Counted from the stretch's first letter, positions 12,231-22,292 are shown. The stretch is DNA of 64,000 nt from Limnanthes douglasii subsp. nivea (GCA_036936605.1 JAUPFV010000001.1:211031138-211095137), one strand, 5' to 3'. Notes: generated by a model from the letters alone, not told the origin. Numbers and translations are program-made.

Positions 12231-12810
12231 AAATAAGAAGGACGTGCCAGAATATCAGTCCTAGGTCGATGTAGGCAACGTACAGCGCTAAGTACACTAT
12301 GAATACAAGTGTACCAGAGACTCTAATTTATTGCCATTTCACATACACAAACAAACATCCATCCATATACAAAGGCTCATACTTAAGTGTATAGATTGCA
12401 TCAACAAGCCCAATCAATTCAATGAAGCTCTCAAAGTTTGATGGTATAAGTTTAGTCATCACTGCCTTTTCAATTTCAAAAAATAAAAACGATTGACGTC
12501 GAGACGTTTGAACGATAAGGGGAACTATACATGCTATTGAGTTAAGGGCATCAGACCTTACAACCCCAACCCAGAGCACCATACAATAAAATAACAATCG
12601 GAAAGACGGCCTCAGAGAAAGAAATAAGATGATTTATGCATCAGAGAACTAATCTCAGATGGTACGGACAAATCTAATACATCATCGGCCTTACCTAGTT
12701 ATCAATAAAATTGAAATAATCGGAAAATCTGAACGAAGATGAAACATTACGTGGACTTCACCAGTTACCTGCGTTGATGATATTTGCAGTGCAGACACAA
12801 AGGAAGGAGA
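12228..12810 (-). ncRNA. probable snoRNA-gene primary transcript region, copy 1
   Basis: This is the region downstream of the promoter at 12,813-12,900 on the minus strand. It holds the C/D snoRNA (12,690-12,608) and, further on, sequence that can fold. Near 12,325-12,303 GTACACT and AGTGTAC flank a short loop, and near 12,285-12,242 ACG-TGCC pairs with GGCA-CGT. All of it is retained in the copies at 27.4-28.3 and 49.6-50.1 kb. The minus open frame 12,597-12,328 (89 codons) is not kept as one frame in the other copies, so I favour non-coding RNA. Transcript ends are not defined. Confidence 0.5.
12608..12690 (-). ncRNA. box C/D snoRNA candidate, copy 1 (83 nt)
   Basis: On the minus strand the RNA starts with GGCC, then a C box ATGATGT (RNA nt 6-12, consensus RUGAUGA). 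D' CTGA is at nt 33-36, a C'-like CTGATGC at nt 47-53, D box CTGA at nt 76-79, and then GGCC again. The two GGCC ends can pair to form the closing stem next to boxes C and D. Antisense elements would be nt 18-32 (upstream of D') and nt 56-75 (upstream of D). Their rRNA or snRNA targets were not identified. A shorter RNA using CTGA at nt 47-50 as D box is possible. The 83-nt length and all boxes are kept in two other copies. A snoRNA of this type would guide 2'-O-methylation in the nucleolus. Confidence 0.65.
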
Positions 12811-12812
12811 CG

Positions 12813-12900
12813 GAATATATAGGAGGAGCCAACACAGAGATAGAAAACCCTAAACTCTGAAATTTGGGCTTCCTTTTACATTCACAGACTAAGGCCCAAA
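12813..12900 (-). promoter_or_regulatory. snoRNA-gene promoter, copy 1 (TATA, telo-box, two site II elements)
   Basis: On the minus strand, from upstream to downstream: TGGGCC (12,898-12,893), AGCCCA (12,870-12,865), telo-box in an AAACCCTAA-type arrangement (about 12,845-12,853), and CTATATATT (about 12,823-12,814). Telo-box plus site II is the known signature of plant ribosomal-protein and snoRNA gene promoters, and the order and spacing fit. This is the only one of the three copies in which the telo-box is intact. Confidence 0.65.
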
Positions 12901-12976
12901 TTACCGATTGAAGTTCGCTTTCATATTCCACAGCTTTTTTCAGTTGACCCAAAATACTCTCTTCAGAATTATATTT

Positions 12977-12994
12977 GAATTATGTTAAACGTGA
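12977..12994. repeat. LINE target-site duplication, left copy (block A)
   Basis: GAATTATGTTAAACGTGA, matched by GACTTATGTTAAAGGTGA at 15,941-15,958 (two differences). In block B the two copies (50,360-50,377 and 53,321-53,338) are identical. Confidence 0.9.
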
Positions 12995-13137
12995 AAATGT
13001 ATTAATTAACAAAATATGACGGTGTGATGATTTAGAGAGAATCTAGCCTAATAGCTTCCCTATGGGAAGAATTCCTTCAAGATTGAATTAAGAAGGATCT
13101 ATTTTTCTTTTTCTTTTTGAATTTGTGATTTTTTACC

Positions 13138-14420
13138 ATGGATTTTTCTATGAATGCCCCCATTAATATTGATAAGTTTCATTCTCTTCATCAAGAAAAT
13201 GTGCTCACTAGATCCAAGAAATCTTATGTTGAAATTGTTAGACAAAGCTCCTCTGATATTAAACTGGATATCAAGCCAGAATTTTGCAAAGAAACAGTTG
13301 ATCACTGTACTATCCAATACTCTAAAGATACTAAGGAGTTTCTTCTCCAAAAATCTACCATTACGATTGTTGGAAAGTTCAGCGAAGGAATCCCGAGAAA
13401 ATCTGTTTTAGAATGTTTTCTTCATTCTTTTAAATTCAAAGGTGTCTACACGTTTATCAGCTATGATTCACACCACGTCTTTATAAAATTTAACCTAAAA
13501 GAAGACGTTAGCAATATCTGGTCTAAGAACGTTTGGAACGTCGATGGAAAGATCATGAGAATACTTCGATGGAGCTCAGAATTCAATAAACGTTTCGAAA
13601 ATCCAAAAACCCTGGTGTGGGTTCCTTTGAAAGAGTTCCAGAGTTCATGTACAACAAATCTGTAATAAAAGACTTGGCTTCAACAATTGGAACTCCCTAC
13701 AAAATAATCGTCCCTGCCAGTAACAAAGCTGCCATGAACGCGTGCTTTGCCCATGTCGAACTTGACGTTTCAAGAAGCCTTAAATATAGACTCTGGATAG
13801 GCTTTGGATCCAATTACGGCTATTGAATCAACTTAATCCATAAGAATGTGCCATCTTATTGCAACGTGTGTTAACATATTGGTCATAAAGACGAGGATTG
13901 TAAAAGAACTGAAAAGGCTGGTCATCAAGATAAAGAAGTTGAAAAGGTGGATGGACATACTAAGAGTGTAAAAGATAACACCAATCAAGAGATGAGAACA
14001 TCCCAAAATGATAATGAAAAGACTAATCAAGAGACAAGAACATCTCAAAATGTTTCAAGCAACGTCCAATCTTTCAGTTTAGTCTACAGAAAAAAAAAAC
14101 TCAAATCTGTAACCACAAGAAAGGATAAAGATTTGATGACTAACGAACAAGATTACAATAGTCAGAATGCTGAATCTACTAAAAATAACATGGAAGTTAT
14201 AGAAGCATTGCACAGACTTGACCAAGATTTTGCTCAAAGCAATCTTCAGATTGAAGAAAATAATATGACACCAATCTTTGAAAACGTTGGTAGTTGTGAT
14301 GATTATCCAGGAAACTCATCCCACAACAGTGACTTTGGCAGCATCATCAGCAGCAAATTAAAGTCTGAAATGAAAAGAAGAAAATCCAAAAAGATTACGG
14401 TTAATTCTCTGACCAAAAAA
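13138..14420 (+). pseudogene. LINE ORF1 (DUF4283-like RNA-binding protein), broken (block A)
   Basis: The first frame (13,138-13,665, 175 codons) holds the DUF4283-like core: STITIVGKFSEGIPR, FKGVYTFISYDSHHVFIKF, and IWSKNVWNVDGKIMRILRW. A frameshift near 13,615 moves the protein to the frame 13,617-13,826, which ends in LWIGFGSNYGY and a stop. The zinc knuckle follows at about 13,860-13,905 as CNVC-stop-HIGHKDEDC, a CCHC with an in-frame stop inside. A Lys/Asn/Gln-rich tail (13,947-14,423) ends just before the endonuclease. In intact plant L1 elements ORF1 coats the RNA; here it is interrupted by one frameshift and at least two stops. Confidence 0.85.
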
Positions 14421-14454
14421 TGAGAAAAATTGAAACAAAAATCTTTATCAGACA

Positions 14455-15180
14455 ATGATAAGGATAACTAGTTGGAACGCTAGAGGTGTGAACAATAAGC
14501 CTACCTTGAGAAGGCTCTTTTCTATCGTTAAAGAAAACAAAATTAAGATATTGTCTATTCAGGAACCTATGGCTGATGCTGGTAAGATTGAGGGTGTTTC
14601 AGTTGTTCTTGGCTTCAAAAGGTTTTCAGCAAACTACTCTAATAAAGTGTGGATTATTTGGGGTGAGGATGTGGAGATTAATATTGTTAAGGATCATGGT
14701 CAGTTATTACATATGGTGGTGACTTATCCTGGTTGTGATTTCAATGTCAACTTTACTGCTGTTTATGCCAAGAGTCAGCGCCTGCTTAGAATGGACCTTT
14801 GGGCTCATATGATTTCTATTGCTTTCACTGATACTCCTTGGATTATAGCTGGTGATTTTAACGCCATTACTTGTTCTGATGATCAAGTGGGTTGTACTTC
14901 CTATAACTATACTAGCACTAGTGATTTTAATGGTGTTATTAGGCATTGCAAGCTTGAAGGCGCAAGTTTTGTGGGTTCAAGATACACTTGGAACAGAAGT
15001 ACTCGTTGGAAAAGACTTGACAGAACTATGACTAATGAAAAGTGTATCAGTACTTTCAAAGAGACCCGGGTTTTTCACATGGTCAGAACTTGTTCTGACC
15101 ATCCCCCTCTCTTAATTTATTCTAACTATAATTTTATATATATCAATAGCAAGAAAAGTGTTAAATTTATCAATGCCTAG
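14455..15180 (+). CDS. LINE apurinic-like endonuclease, open (block A)
   Basis: 241 codons, open from ATG to TAG. It matches the exonuclease-endonuclease-phosphatase fold of L1 ORF2: TSWNARGVNN near residue 5, the catalytic Glu in SIQEP (about residue 37), AVYAKSQRLLR (about 104), AGDFNAI (about 138), FVGSRYTWNR (about 173), LDR (about 189) and the catalytic CSDHPPLL (about 214). All motif residues I can identify are present, so the fold could be active. In an intact element it would nick target DNA to prime reverse transcription. The stop at 15,178 separates it from the RT linker, so it is an ORF2 fragment. Confidence 0.8.
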   Translation: MIRITSWNARGVNNKPTLRRLFSIVKENKIKILSIQEPMADAGKIEGVSVVLGFKRFSANYSNKVWIIWGEDVEINIVKDHGQLLHMVVTYPGCDFNVNFTAVYAKSQRLLRMDLWAHMISIAFTDTPWIIAGDFNAITCSDDQVGCTSYNYTSTSDFNGVIRHCKLEGASFVGSRYTWNRSTRWKRLDRTMTNEKCISTFKETRVFHMVRTCSDHPPLLIYSNYNFIYINSKKSVKFINA

Positions 15181-15249
15181 ACTAACGAGGATAGTTTTCT
15201 TAGCACCATTAGACAAAATTAGAGCATGAATTGTAAGGGGAACTCTAGC

Positions 15250-15758
15250 CAAGTTTTTTGGTACAAGTTAAGGAGGCTCCAAACCCAGGCAGAATGAAGC
15301 TTAATGTCGACGGAGTGTGCAATTACTTTGGGGAAGCTAGTGGTGAAGTTCTGATCAGAGACTCTGATGGACACATTATACTTGGTACTGGAACGCTTCT
15401 GGGCAAGCTCAACCCTCTCTTTGCTGAAATCAGTGCCCTTCTTGAAGGCTTGATCATTTGCAAGCAAACAAACTGGATTGAAGTTGACGTTGAATCAGAT
15501 AGCCTGATTCTTGTTAACCTCATCGTTAACAGAAACGAAGCCTGGTACCTTCAAGCTTTTATGGACATGTGCATAAATATAATTCACTCTAAGATGACCA
15601 TTCGTTACATCTCTCAAATCCAAAATCAATGTTCTGATTGGATTGCTAAGAAAGTCCTTAGCAACAAGAAAAATCTTTATTTTTCTAGTGCTGATACTCC
15701 TAATGAATTAAGAACTATTGCTCTGCTTGAAAGCCTTGGTTTGGGCTTCGTAACCTAA
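15250..15758 (+). pseudogene. LINE C-terminal RNase H (RVT_3 type) joined after the RT deletion (block A)
   Basis: Open frame of about 166 codons with the plant RNase H pattern: MKLNVDG (first Asp), EISALLEGLIICK (Glu), VESDSLILVNLI (second Asp), and SDWIAKKVL near the end (last Asp). It starts inside the fusion at about 15,258 without a convincing ATG of its own before MKLNVDG at 15,294. It has no promoter of its own and would be the end of ORF2. It is open in block A; the block B copy gained a stop before its last 29 codons. Confidence 0.75.
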
Positions 15759-15958
15759 GTTGAGGTGGTGTAGTTGAAGCTACTTTTGATTGGAAGGTAA
15801 GAGATTTCAGTTTGAATTTTTGGAGGGAATTTTGGGCGCTTCCTTTTAAAAACTTTTTCCTTTAGTCCTCTTAATTGTACTTTCCTTCAAAGTAAACCTT
15901 AAACTCTGTAATTTGTTCAATTAAGTAATACTTTCCAAAAGACTTATGTTAAAGGTGA

Positions 15959-16666
15959 CCAGGGGCTCAATTTTTTTTATCTAAGGTACAATTTTAGCGG
16001 AGAATAATTTATCTTTAATTTCTAATATCAAATTTATTTACTAATAACAATCTAAAATTTAAAAATACAATTAGGGATCAAGCTTTAAATTAATCTTTAC
16101 AAATAAAATATTTTATTTTTTTAATACTAGTATAATTCTAACATTTTTTATGTTTTTACCCATTAGTTTTGTTTTTAATACGAATAAAAATAAATCCATG
16201 AAATATATTTTATAGATTTTTCTTGTTGCAAAATTACGTGTAAATCGGTTGTGAATAGAAAACATACAATTGGGTTGCAAAAATACAAGGAATTTAGTTT
16301 CTAAACAAGTCTAAAACAAAAAAAATAGTTGTTAAAATATGTGTAATTTAGTTGCTAAAAAAATAATTGTTATTTAGTTGCTAAATTACATGTAGTTTGG
16401 TTACTAAATAAGTAAAAAATATAAATGTTGTTTAGTTGTTAAATTATACGTAATTTGGTTGCCAAAAAAATATTATTTAGTTGTTAAATTACGTATTTTA
16501 GTTGCTAAATAAGTCTGAAAAAAGCAGTTGTTGTTTAGCTTCTAAATTACGTATAATATGGTTATGAAGTTGTCGTGGAAAACAAATCTCCAAACATATC
16601 ACTCATGGATTTTGTTTTGTTCATCTTTCAAAAATAGATATATGATTTTTTGAACTTTGTATGTTA
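15959..16666. repeat. module AT-rich part with degenerate TTAGTTGCTAAATTACG repeats
   Basis: Between about 16,230 and 16,560 the motif TTAGTTGCTAAATTACGTGT recurs in degenerate form with AATTTGGTTGC variants. The same stretch is found at 53,400-54,040, partly at 28,590-28,810, and at 39,389-39,890. No open frame. It is the left half of the module into which the TRIM inserted. Confidence 0.6.
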
Positions 16667-17882
16667 TGTTAAAGAAAGAACAAACAAAGAAAAAATATAA
16701 AGGCGGCTAGGGTTGTATTATTTAAAAAGCTTACAAATTACACAGAGTATAAATTTGATATTAGTTGAATGTAGAAATAATCTTTTCCTATCATATTCGC
16801 AATATGTTCCACAATATCTAATCGAAAAAATTCAACAATCAAGAGATACCAATTCCAAATAAAAAAATCAAATCCAAATAAAAAAATCAAATCCAAATAA
16901 AAAAAATCAATCAAAATCTTAATCAAACCCCAAATCCAAAATCATAATCAAACCAAGTCCAAATTAAAAATTTCAGTCGAAACCAAATCAAATACCAAAA
17001 TCAAATCAAATACTCAATCAAATCCAAATCAGGATCAAGTCAAATCGAAGTCCAAACCCAAATTCAAATTCAAATTCAAACTCAAATCGAATCCAAATAC
17101 AAATTGAAATCTAAACTCAAATAAAATTTAAATCCAAATATTATTTTTCTGTGTAATAATCAAACCTCTTTTACCAATAAAAATCACTACATTGTTCCAG
17201 CAGTGATTTCTCCTAACCGGTAGCACCAAATCACAATCCCACTAATCATATTGAAGCCATAGATGTTCTGAACACGCCGTCCGAATTTAGCAAAAACCGA
17301 CACTGTTTGCCTTTCGATCGGACTGTTTGTTTGTGGCTGCACACAATAGATCCAAAAAACGAAATTGTATCTAACAAAAAAATCAAGCTAAAGCATATCC
17401 AAAATTTTCAAACATATCCAATGCCAATATGCAATTTTATACCAATACACAATCAAAATTTCCAAACATATCCAATTCACATACGCAATCAAAATTAACA
17501 AATGCGAATAATTGTTTTTGAAACTGATCCAAATTTTCCAAACAGATCTGATACCAATACTCAATCCAATACGAACACGTAATCCAATACCAATACGCAA
17601 TCTAAATTAACAGAATCAGCTCCAAAATTTCCAAACAATAAATCGAAACAAATTACATGGCGAGCTCCACGAAACATGTGGATTCACTATGTTTCCTCGA
17701 TCTAATCACTCCAAAGATCGAGCAAGCTCTGATACGATGTTAAAGAAATAACAAACAAAGAGGAAATATAAAAGTGACTAGGATTTTATTATTTTGAAAG
17801 CTTACAAATTACATAAAGTATAAAACCTGTATTTATAAATAAAACATATGAGCTAATAGGTTTGGGGCTAATATCTCTAACA
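16667..17882 (-). mobile_element. TRIM (short non-coding LTR element), copy 1
   Basis: Minus-strand element of about 1.2 kb with short LTRs. The 5' LTR is 17,882-17,738 (145 bp, ends TGTTA/TAACA). The primer-site-like TCGTATCAGAGC (17,737-17,726) abuts it. The 3' LTR starts at 16,667 with the same TTAAAGAAAGAACAAACAAAG stretch and is diverged beyond about 90 bp. The 5-bp target duplication TGTTA is at 16,662-16,666 and 17,883-17,887. The interior is A-rich, with AAATC/CAAAT runs at 16,850-17,140, and codes for nothing. Size and LTR length fit TRIMs. It must rely on other elements for mobility. Confidence 0.8.
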
Positions 17883-17887
17883 TGTTA

Positions 17888-18018
17888 CACTTTGAAAGAT
17901 GTGGAGTTTCAAAGGTTAAAAATATAGAGTAGTAATTTTGGTCCATGGTTGAAGGTTGTACGTGTCGCATATATACTGTGTTTTTAAAGGTATTGTTGGT
18001 GTTAAGAAATGTAAAGTA
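17888..18018. other. module right flank before gypsy insertion
   Basis: Also present at 30,018-30,145, 41,070-41,190 and 55,256-55,386. In the copies at 30.1 and 41.2 kb it runs straight into ACTGTAGAGAGAGAG and CAAAGTCC. In blocks A and B the gypsy element interrupts it. Confidence 0.8.
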
Positions 18019-18349
18019 TGATGGGGAGAAAAACCATCAATTTTAAGATTAGAAGTATTAGTTGTTAAGAGAAATAAATGTAATTGTCCCAATAGTGTAT
18101 TTATTACTTAGTTAAAGGATAATGTCCAAAAAGTGTTAAACGTAAGGGACCAATTTGTAGCAATGGAAGGACCACCTAGGAAATAAGTGGGGACCACCTC
18201 ACCCACTATATAAGGGAAATCATTTATTCCGAGGTTGGTGGACATTCTTTAATACATTCTCTTTCTACTTTCTCTTTCTACACTTTCCATTCTAGTCACA
18301 TCATACACTAGATCGAAGATTCCTTTTTTAGTGACATATTTACTCATCA
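18019..18349 (+). repeat. 5' LTR of gypsy element (block A)
   Basis: Starts TGATGGGGAG and ends CTCATCA, 331 bp. TATA box CTATATAAG at about 18,206-18,214. It holds a 72-bp segment (about 18,125-18,197) missing from the 3' LTR. Confidence 0.85.
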
Positions 18350-18350
18350 T

Positions 18351-18368
18351 TGGCGTCGTCTGTGAGAA
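18351..18368 (+). other. gypsy primer binding site (block A)
   Basis: TGGCGTCGTCTGTGAGAA, one base after the 5' LTR. It is close to the TGGCGCCGTCTGTGGGAA sequence common in plant gypsy elements; two differences fit CpG decay or drift. Confidence 0.75.
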
Positions 18369-18420
18369 ACGTGATATGTGAAGGGCATCTTTTTCCTCAA
18401 AATCACGATTTAACTAAATT

Positions 18421-20080
18421 ATGAACGACAAAATGACTAGGGAAGGGATTTGGAGAGTTACATCCCGAGCTGGGTCGTTGTGTGAGGGTATAGAAATTCC
18501 CGACCATGATCACTATGCATAGGTTCGGGATAAACGGTCAACTCTAATCATAACGAGAAGACAACTAATGGAAGATATCCCGAAATTGAACGCTGAGAAT
18601 AAGAAAGCTTTGAATGAAAAAAGGACCCGAGAAGTGAAAGACAAAGATCATATGATTGACACCGATAGAGAAGAATCATCGAGTGGGAATCATAACAATA
18701 ACATCTCCCGTGGCCGCGGTCATCGGGAACCAAAATCGGATCGGGAAATAGAAAGAAGGACCAAACGTTATTCAAAAGAGGATCGGGATAATTCTACTGA
18801 TTTCACTTCAGACGAATCTTCGAGTAGAGAATCCCGACGCAGAATCGGGCGAAATAAACTCACCAGTAAGAGTAAATCCCGAAGCTGTAGGTCAAGGCTT
18901 TTTGACTTGCCGAAACTCAAGAAAGACAGCACCGAGACAAGAACGCTGAATTCTCGCGAGAAAGAAGAAATGTTGACAGCAAGTAGGGAGGAGCGGGCAG
19001 TGCTACCTCAAGTTCAATGGTAGCCATCGAGAAGCCAAACGCACGGGTACAAGGTAAGAAACCAGTTTATCAACCCGAACAACGAGGGATTGTATGAGAT
19101 CCTCACTGAGGGACTCGGCGGAGGTGCTTTCGGATTTGGACTTAATTTTAGAGCATCGCCACTGTCAGATGAAATACTGTCGGGACATCTTCCAAAGAGA
19201 TTCGACATATCCAAATTAGAAAAGTACGACGGTAAAAAGGATCCAGATAACCATCTGGAGGCCTTCAAGAACTTTATGCTAAGTTTTGACAATGATGATA
19301 AGCTTCTGTGTCGAGCCTTCTCGATGACCTTCAAAGATCGGGCCTCTAAGTGGTACAACAGGTTACTGCAGGGTTGTATTAAAAACTTCGGGATGTTTTA
19401 GGTGATCTTTCGGCAGCAGTTCGTCAGAAGCAAGAATTTTCAAGCTAATGGGGGCATGATTGTCAACTACAGACAAAAATTGGGTGTGATCCTCAGATAT
19501 TACACCAGATATTCTATCGATGCAAAAACGGATCTAGATTATTGCGAGGAAAATGTAGCTTTGACAGGATATCGGCTAGGACTGCTTCCGGGACCGATGA
19601 AGCAGACTGTCACCAAAAAGCAGGCGTTTACCTTTTCTGCCCTCTTTACTCATGTGGAAAAACAGATATTAATTGAGGAAACACATGCGTCCGAACTGGC
19701 AGCACAAATCCAGCAGAATGCGCAGACCTCGGCCGTTACAAAGCAGGGTACTCAGTCTTGCTATACCCCGCAGCCTCAACCGATGAGCACACTTCCCACG
19801 GCTGCTCACCCTACCCAGGTCAAGACTCAAGCATCTCAAGCTCAAAAGACTAAACAGAACAATCAGGTGGTCACCCGACCCATTTCTAACAAGTGGATCT
19901 GACCTGCTTACTTTGCCGACCTAACTTAATGCGTATCTACCATCTATGAGAAGCCTAAAAAATAATGGAATCTACCATAGACCATTTCCCATCCCGACCC
20001 CTCGGGAGAGTAGGAATAACCGATATTGTAGATACCATGAGGATGTAGGGCACGACACTAAAGATTGTATTTCTTAAAAA
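18421..20080 (+). pseudogene. gypsy gag (block A)
   Basis: ATG at 18,421 opens a frame with one in-frame TAG at 18,520; it then continues through 18,568-19,023 (charged, Arg/Ser/Glu-rich). Frame changes follow. 19,090-19,401 carries the Retrotrans_gag core (FDISKLEKYDGKKDPDNHL, MTFKDRASKWYNRL) and 19,402-19,902 continues it (RQQFVRSKNF) with a Gln/Thr/Pro-rich tail. A zinc knuckle CRYHEDVGHDTKDC lies at 20,027-20,068 in another frame. Gag would form the retroelement particle. Four or more disruptions; most are shared with block B, so the gene was dead before duplication. Confidence 0.85.
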
Positions 20081-20104
20081 AAAAAATAGGAAGTACAGAT
20101 ACTG

Positions 20105-20926
20105 GTGGAAAATGGGAAATTACTTGAGTATGTAAAGAAGCAGACACAACAAGGAACGACGTCTAAAGAAATAGTGGCAGTACATAAGCCGGAGACAACG
20201 ATGGCCATAACGGATTTTACAAATATTTTCGATGTATCAGTAGAATACCTTGATCCCGACGTCAATCGAAATATCATCGGGGTCATAGAGGAAGAAGTTG
20301 TGGAGGGTTGGAAAAAAGTAAGTAGCCTCTGTCAGTTTTTTTATTCTCTGACAATCTTTGGAGGTGACTCCATGGCAGGGATCACCCACTCTTCCCGAAA
20401 ACGGCACATCGTAAATCTGGTGACTCAGTTGGAGGCACATACATCTCCTCATTTGTGCGGAAGCCCATCACAAATCCTGTATTTTGATGACGATGACATG
20501 AGGGATATAACAGGCCCTCATGAAGACGCAGTCGTAATTAGGAAAGCTATTGCGGAAGAAGAAGTCCGCTGCATACTTGTGGACACTTGGAGTTCAGCGA
20601 ACATAATCTTCTCGTCCACCTTTGCTCAGTTCAAGAGATCTCTAGTGATTTCGAGGTCAGATCGAACTATTGTGGGGTTCACGGGTTCAACAACAATAGT
20701 GGTTGGGAAATTTGAGGGCATTGTACAGCTCGATTGTGGGTCGTTCAAAAAAGAGGTCACAGTTCTGTTCGTATTAGTAGATGCGCACACTTCGCATAAT
20801 GCGATTTTCGGCAGATCGTGGTTATCGAGAATACATGCGGTGACATCTATAGTTCATCAATGTTTGAAATACGTGGTCGGTAACAATGTAGGGGTTGTGA
20901 GAAGCAGTCAGAAGGTAGCCCGATAA
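20105..20926 (+). pseudogene. gypsy aspartic protease region (block A)
   Basis: Open frame of 273 codons. The protease core lies about residues 150-240: CILVDTWSSANIIF, GFTGS, and AIFGRSWLS. The catalytic DTG/DSG triad reads DTW (20,582-20,590), so the invariant Gly is replaced by a bulky Trp in both blocks. This should abolish proteolysis. Upstream residues include FGGDSMAGITHSSRKRHIVN, a linker seen in related polyproteins. The frame is long because few stops have arisen, not because it is shown to be functional. Confidence 0.75.
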
Positions 20927-21049
20927 TGCTACCGCGGACCGTTAGCGCCGAAGGGCGACCAAGAAATAGAATAGGCACGAGACTAGCAGTTAAGGGGACT
21001 TCCACTAGGGTCGTTACCTGTAGATGATCCCCGGGAAGCTCCCAGCCTA

Positions 21050-22027
21050 TTGACTACCGATGAAGATTGTGAGAATTACCAGTTTACCGAAGGAAAGATT
21101 TTGAAGATCGGAACCAACTTGACGCCAGATTTTTGGGCGAAGTTAATTTTGTTGTTACAAGAGAGGTTACATTTATTCGCATTGTGTTCGGAGGATGTAA
21201 CCGGAGTCCCAGAGGACTTGATAATTCACAATTTGGCAGTTAACCAAAACATCCGCCCTATTTCACAGAAACGTCATGCTTTCTCTTCAGAAAAAACGGA
21301 GATTATTCTACGAGAAGTTGGAAGAATGTTAAGCGTCGGTCATATCAAAGAGTTAAAATATCCATTATGGACATCGAATCATGTTCTGGTAAAAAAATGG
21401 CAAGTGAAGGATGTGTGTGGATTTCACTGACCCCAACCGAGCATGCCCAAAGCTCCGTTCCCGATGCCAAGAATTGACCAATTGGTTGATTGAACGTCTG
21501 GAAATAAATTACTTTCTTTTATGGATGCGTATGCACGTTACAACCAGATTAAATTGAACCCAAACGACCAGGAAAGAACGACGTTCATAACTGGGCGAAG
21601 GCTATACTGTTACAAGGTTATGCCCTTCGGGCTAAAAAACGCAGGGGCAACGTATTAGAGGCTGGTAAATAAGGCATTCAAGAAGCAGATTGGCAAAAAT
21701 GTGGAAGTATACATCGACGACATACTCGTGAAAAGTGAGACCGACGATGACCATCTTGCTGATTTGAAAGAAAGCTTCGATGACTTGAGGGATATAAACC
21801 TTAAACTGAACCCGGAGAAATTCTCTTTTGGAGTTCGGTCGGAAAAGTTTTTGCGTTTCTTGGTTAGCGAGAAAAGGATCGAAAAAGACCCGACTCAGTT
21901 GCAGGCTTCGGTCGACATAGCCGCCCCGAGGAGCATTAAGGAGGTTCAGATATTGACTGGGCGACTGGCAGCGTTAAATCGATTTATATCCCGTTCTTTT
22001 GACAACTGGCTGCGTTACGCGTATTAG
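21050..22027 (+). pseudogene. gypsy reverse transcriptase (block A)
   Basis: Pieces in several frames cover the RT. 21,050-21,430 has the N-terminal part (NQNIRPISQKRHAF, ILREVGRML, LKYPLW). About 21,430-21,660 has fingers and palm (ERTTFITGRRLYCYKVMPFGL). 21,701-22,027 has the catalytic VEVYIDDILVKS (YIDD at 21,710-21,721), LNPEKFSFGV, and the end of the thumb/connection. At least two frameshifts and one stop (TAG near 21,656). After RFISRSFDNW the sequence leaves the RT; the RNase H core is missing. Confidence 0.85.
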
Positions 22028-22110
22028 CTGCATCGTTTACCAAAGTAACTTACGAACATGTCCCCAGGGAGAAAAACACGATCGCGGACTCCCTTGCAGC
22101 AATGTCTTGC
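22028..22110 (+). pseudogene. RNase H tail after internal deletion (block A)
   Basis: Only the end of the domain remains: TKVTYEHVPREKNTIADSLA, the usual final helix that carries the last catalytic Asp. The rest of RNase H (the DGS, NNEAEYEA and SDSQ motifs) is absent between 22,020 and 22,035. The same join is present in block B. Confidence 0.8.
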
Positions 22111-22292
22111 TCGAGCAATTACCCATGGGTGATAACTCAGGAAAACCCTTCAATCATCAAGAGGACAGAACTCGACAACCGACCCAAAATCGCTTGCCAG
22201 ATATCTTCGATAGCCTTATCGGACTGGAGAAGAGATATTATAAGCTTTTTGGCGGAAGGTTCGTTACCAGAAAGTAGAGCTCAACAAGAAAA

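Larger units (their letters stand above)
12995..15940 (+). mobile_element. L1-type LINE with reverse transcriptase deleted (block A)
   Basis: It is bounded by an 18-bp target duplication. Order: short 5' UTR, ORF1 (13,138-14,420), apurinic-type endonuclease (14,455-15,180), then RNase H (about 15,270-15,758) and a 3' UTR of about 180 bp ending CCAAAA. The whole RT domain, normally 2 kb or more between endonuclease and RNase H, is missing. The join lies near 15,285, where the coding sequence leaves the linker (YKLRRLQTQ) and enters the RNase H start. It could not retrotranspose by itself. The block B copy has the same join, so the deletion precedes the duplication. Confidence 0.9.

Noticed and set aside
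12328..12597. minus-strand open frame of 89 codons in the snoRNA module (62 codons at 27,457-27,645)
   Set aside because: The N-terminal half changes frame between copies, and it overlaps the region downstream of a snoRNA-type promoter. No family recognised. Only the shared C-terminal 50 residues look alike, as expected from DNA similarity.
16850..17140. CAAAT/AAATC-rich repeats considered as a CRISPR-like or satellite array
   Set aside because: There are no constant repeats with unique spacers and no fixed period. It is simple-sequence drift inside the TRIM, present in all four copies.
16600..17910. inverted CATCTTTCAAA / TTTGAAAGATG flanking the TRIM as ends of a larger element
   Set aside because: The match does not extend beyond about 11 bp and no target repeats lie outside it.
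18350..18370. tRNA gene at the gypsy primer site
   Set aside because: Only the 18-nt primer complement is present; there is no cloverleaf. No tRNA or rRNA gene was seen elsewhere in the window by eye.
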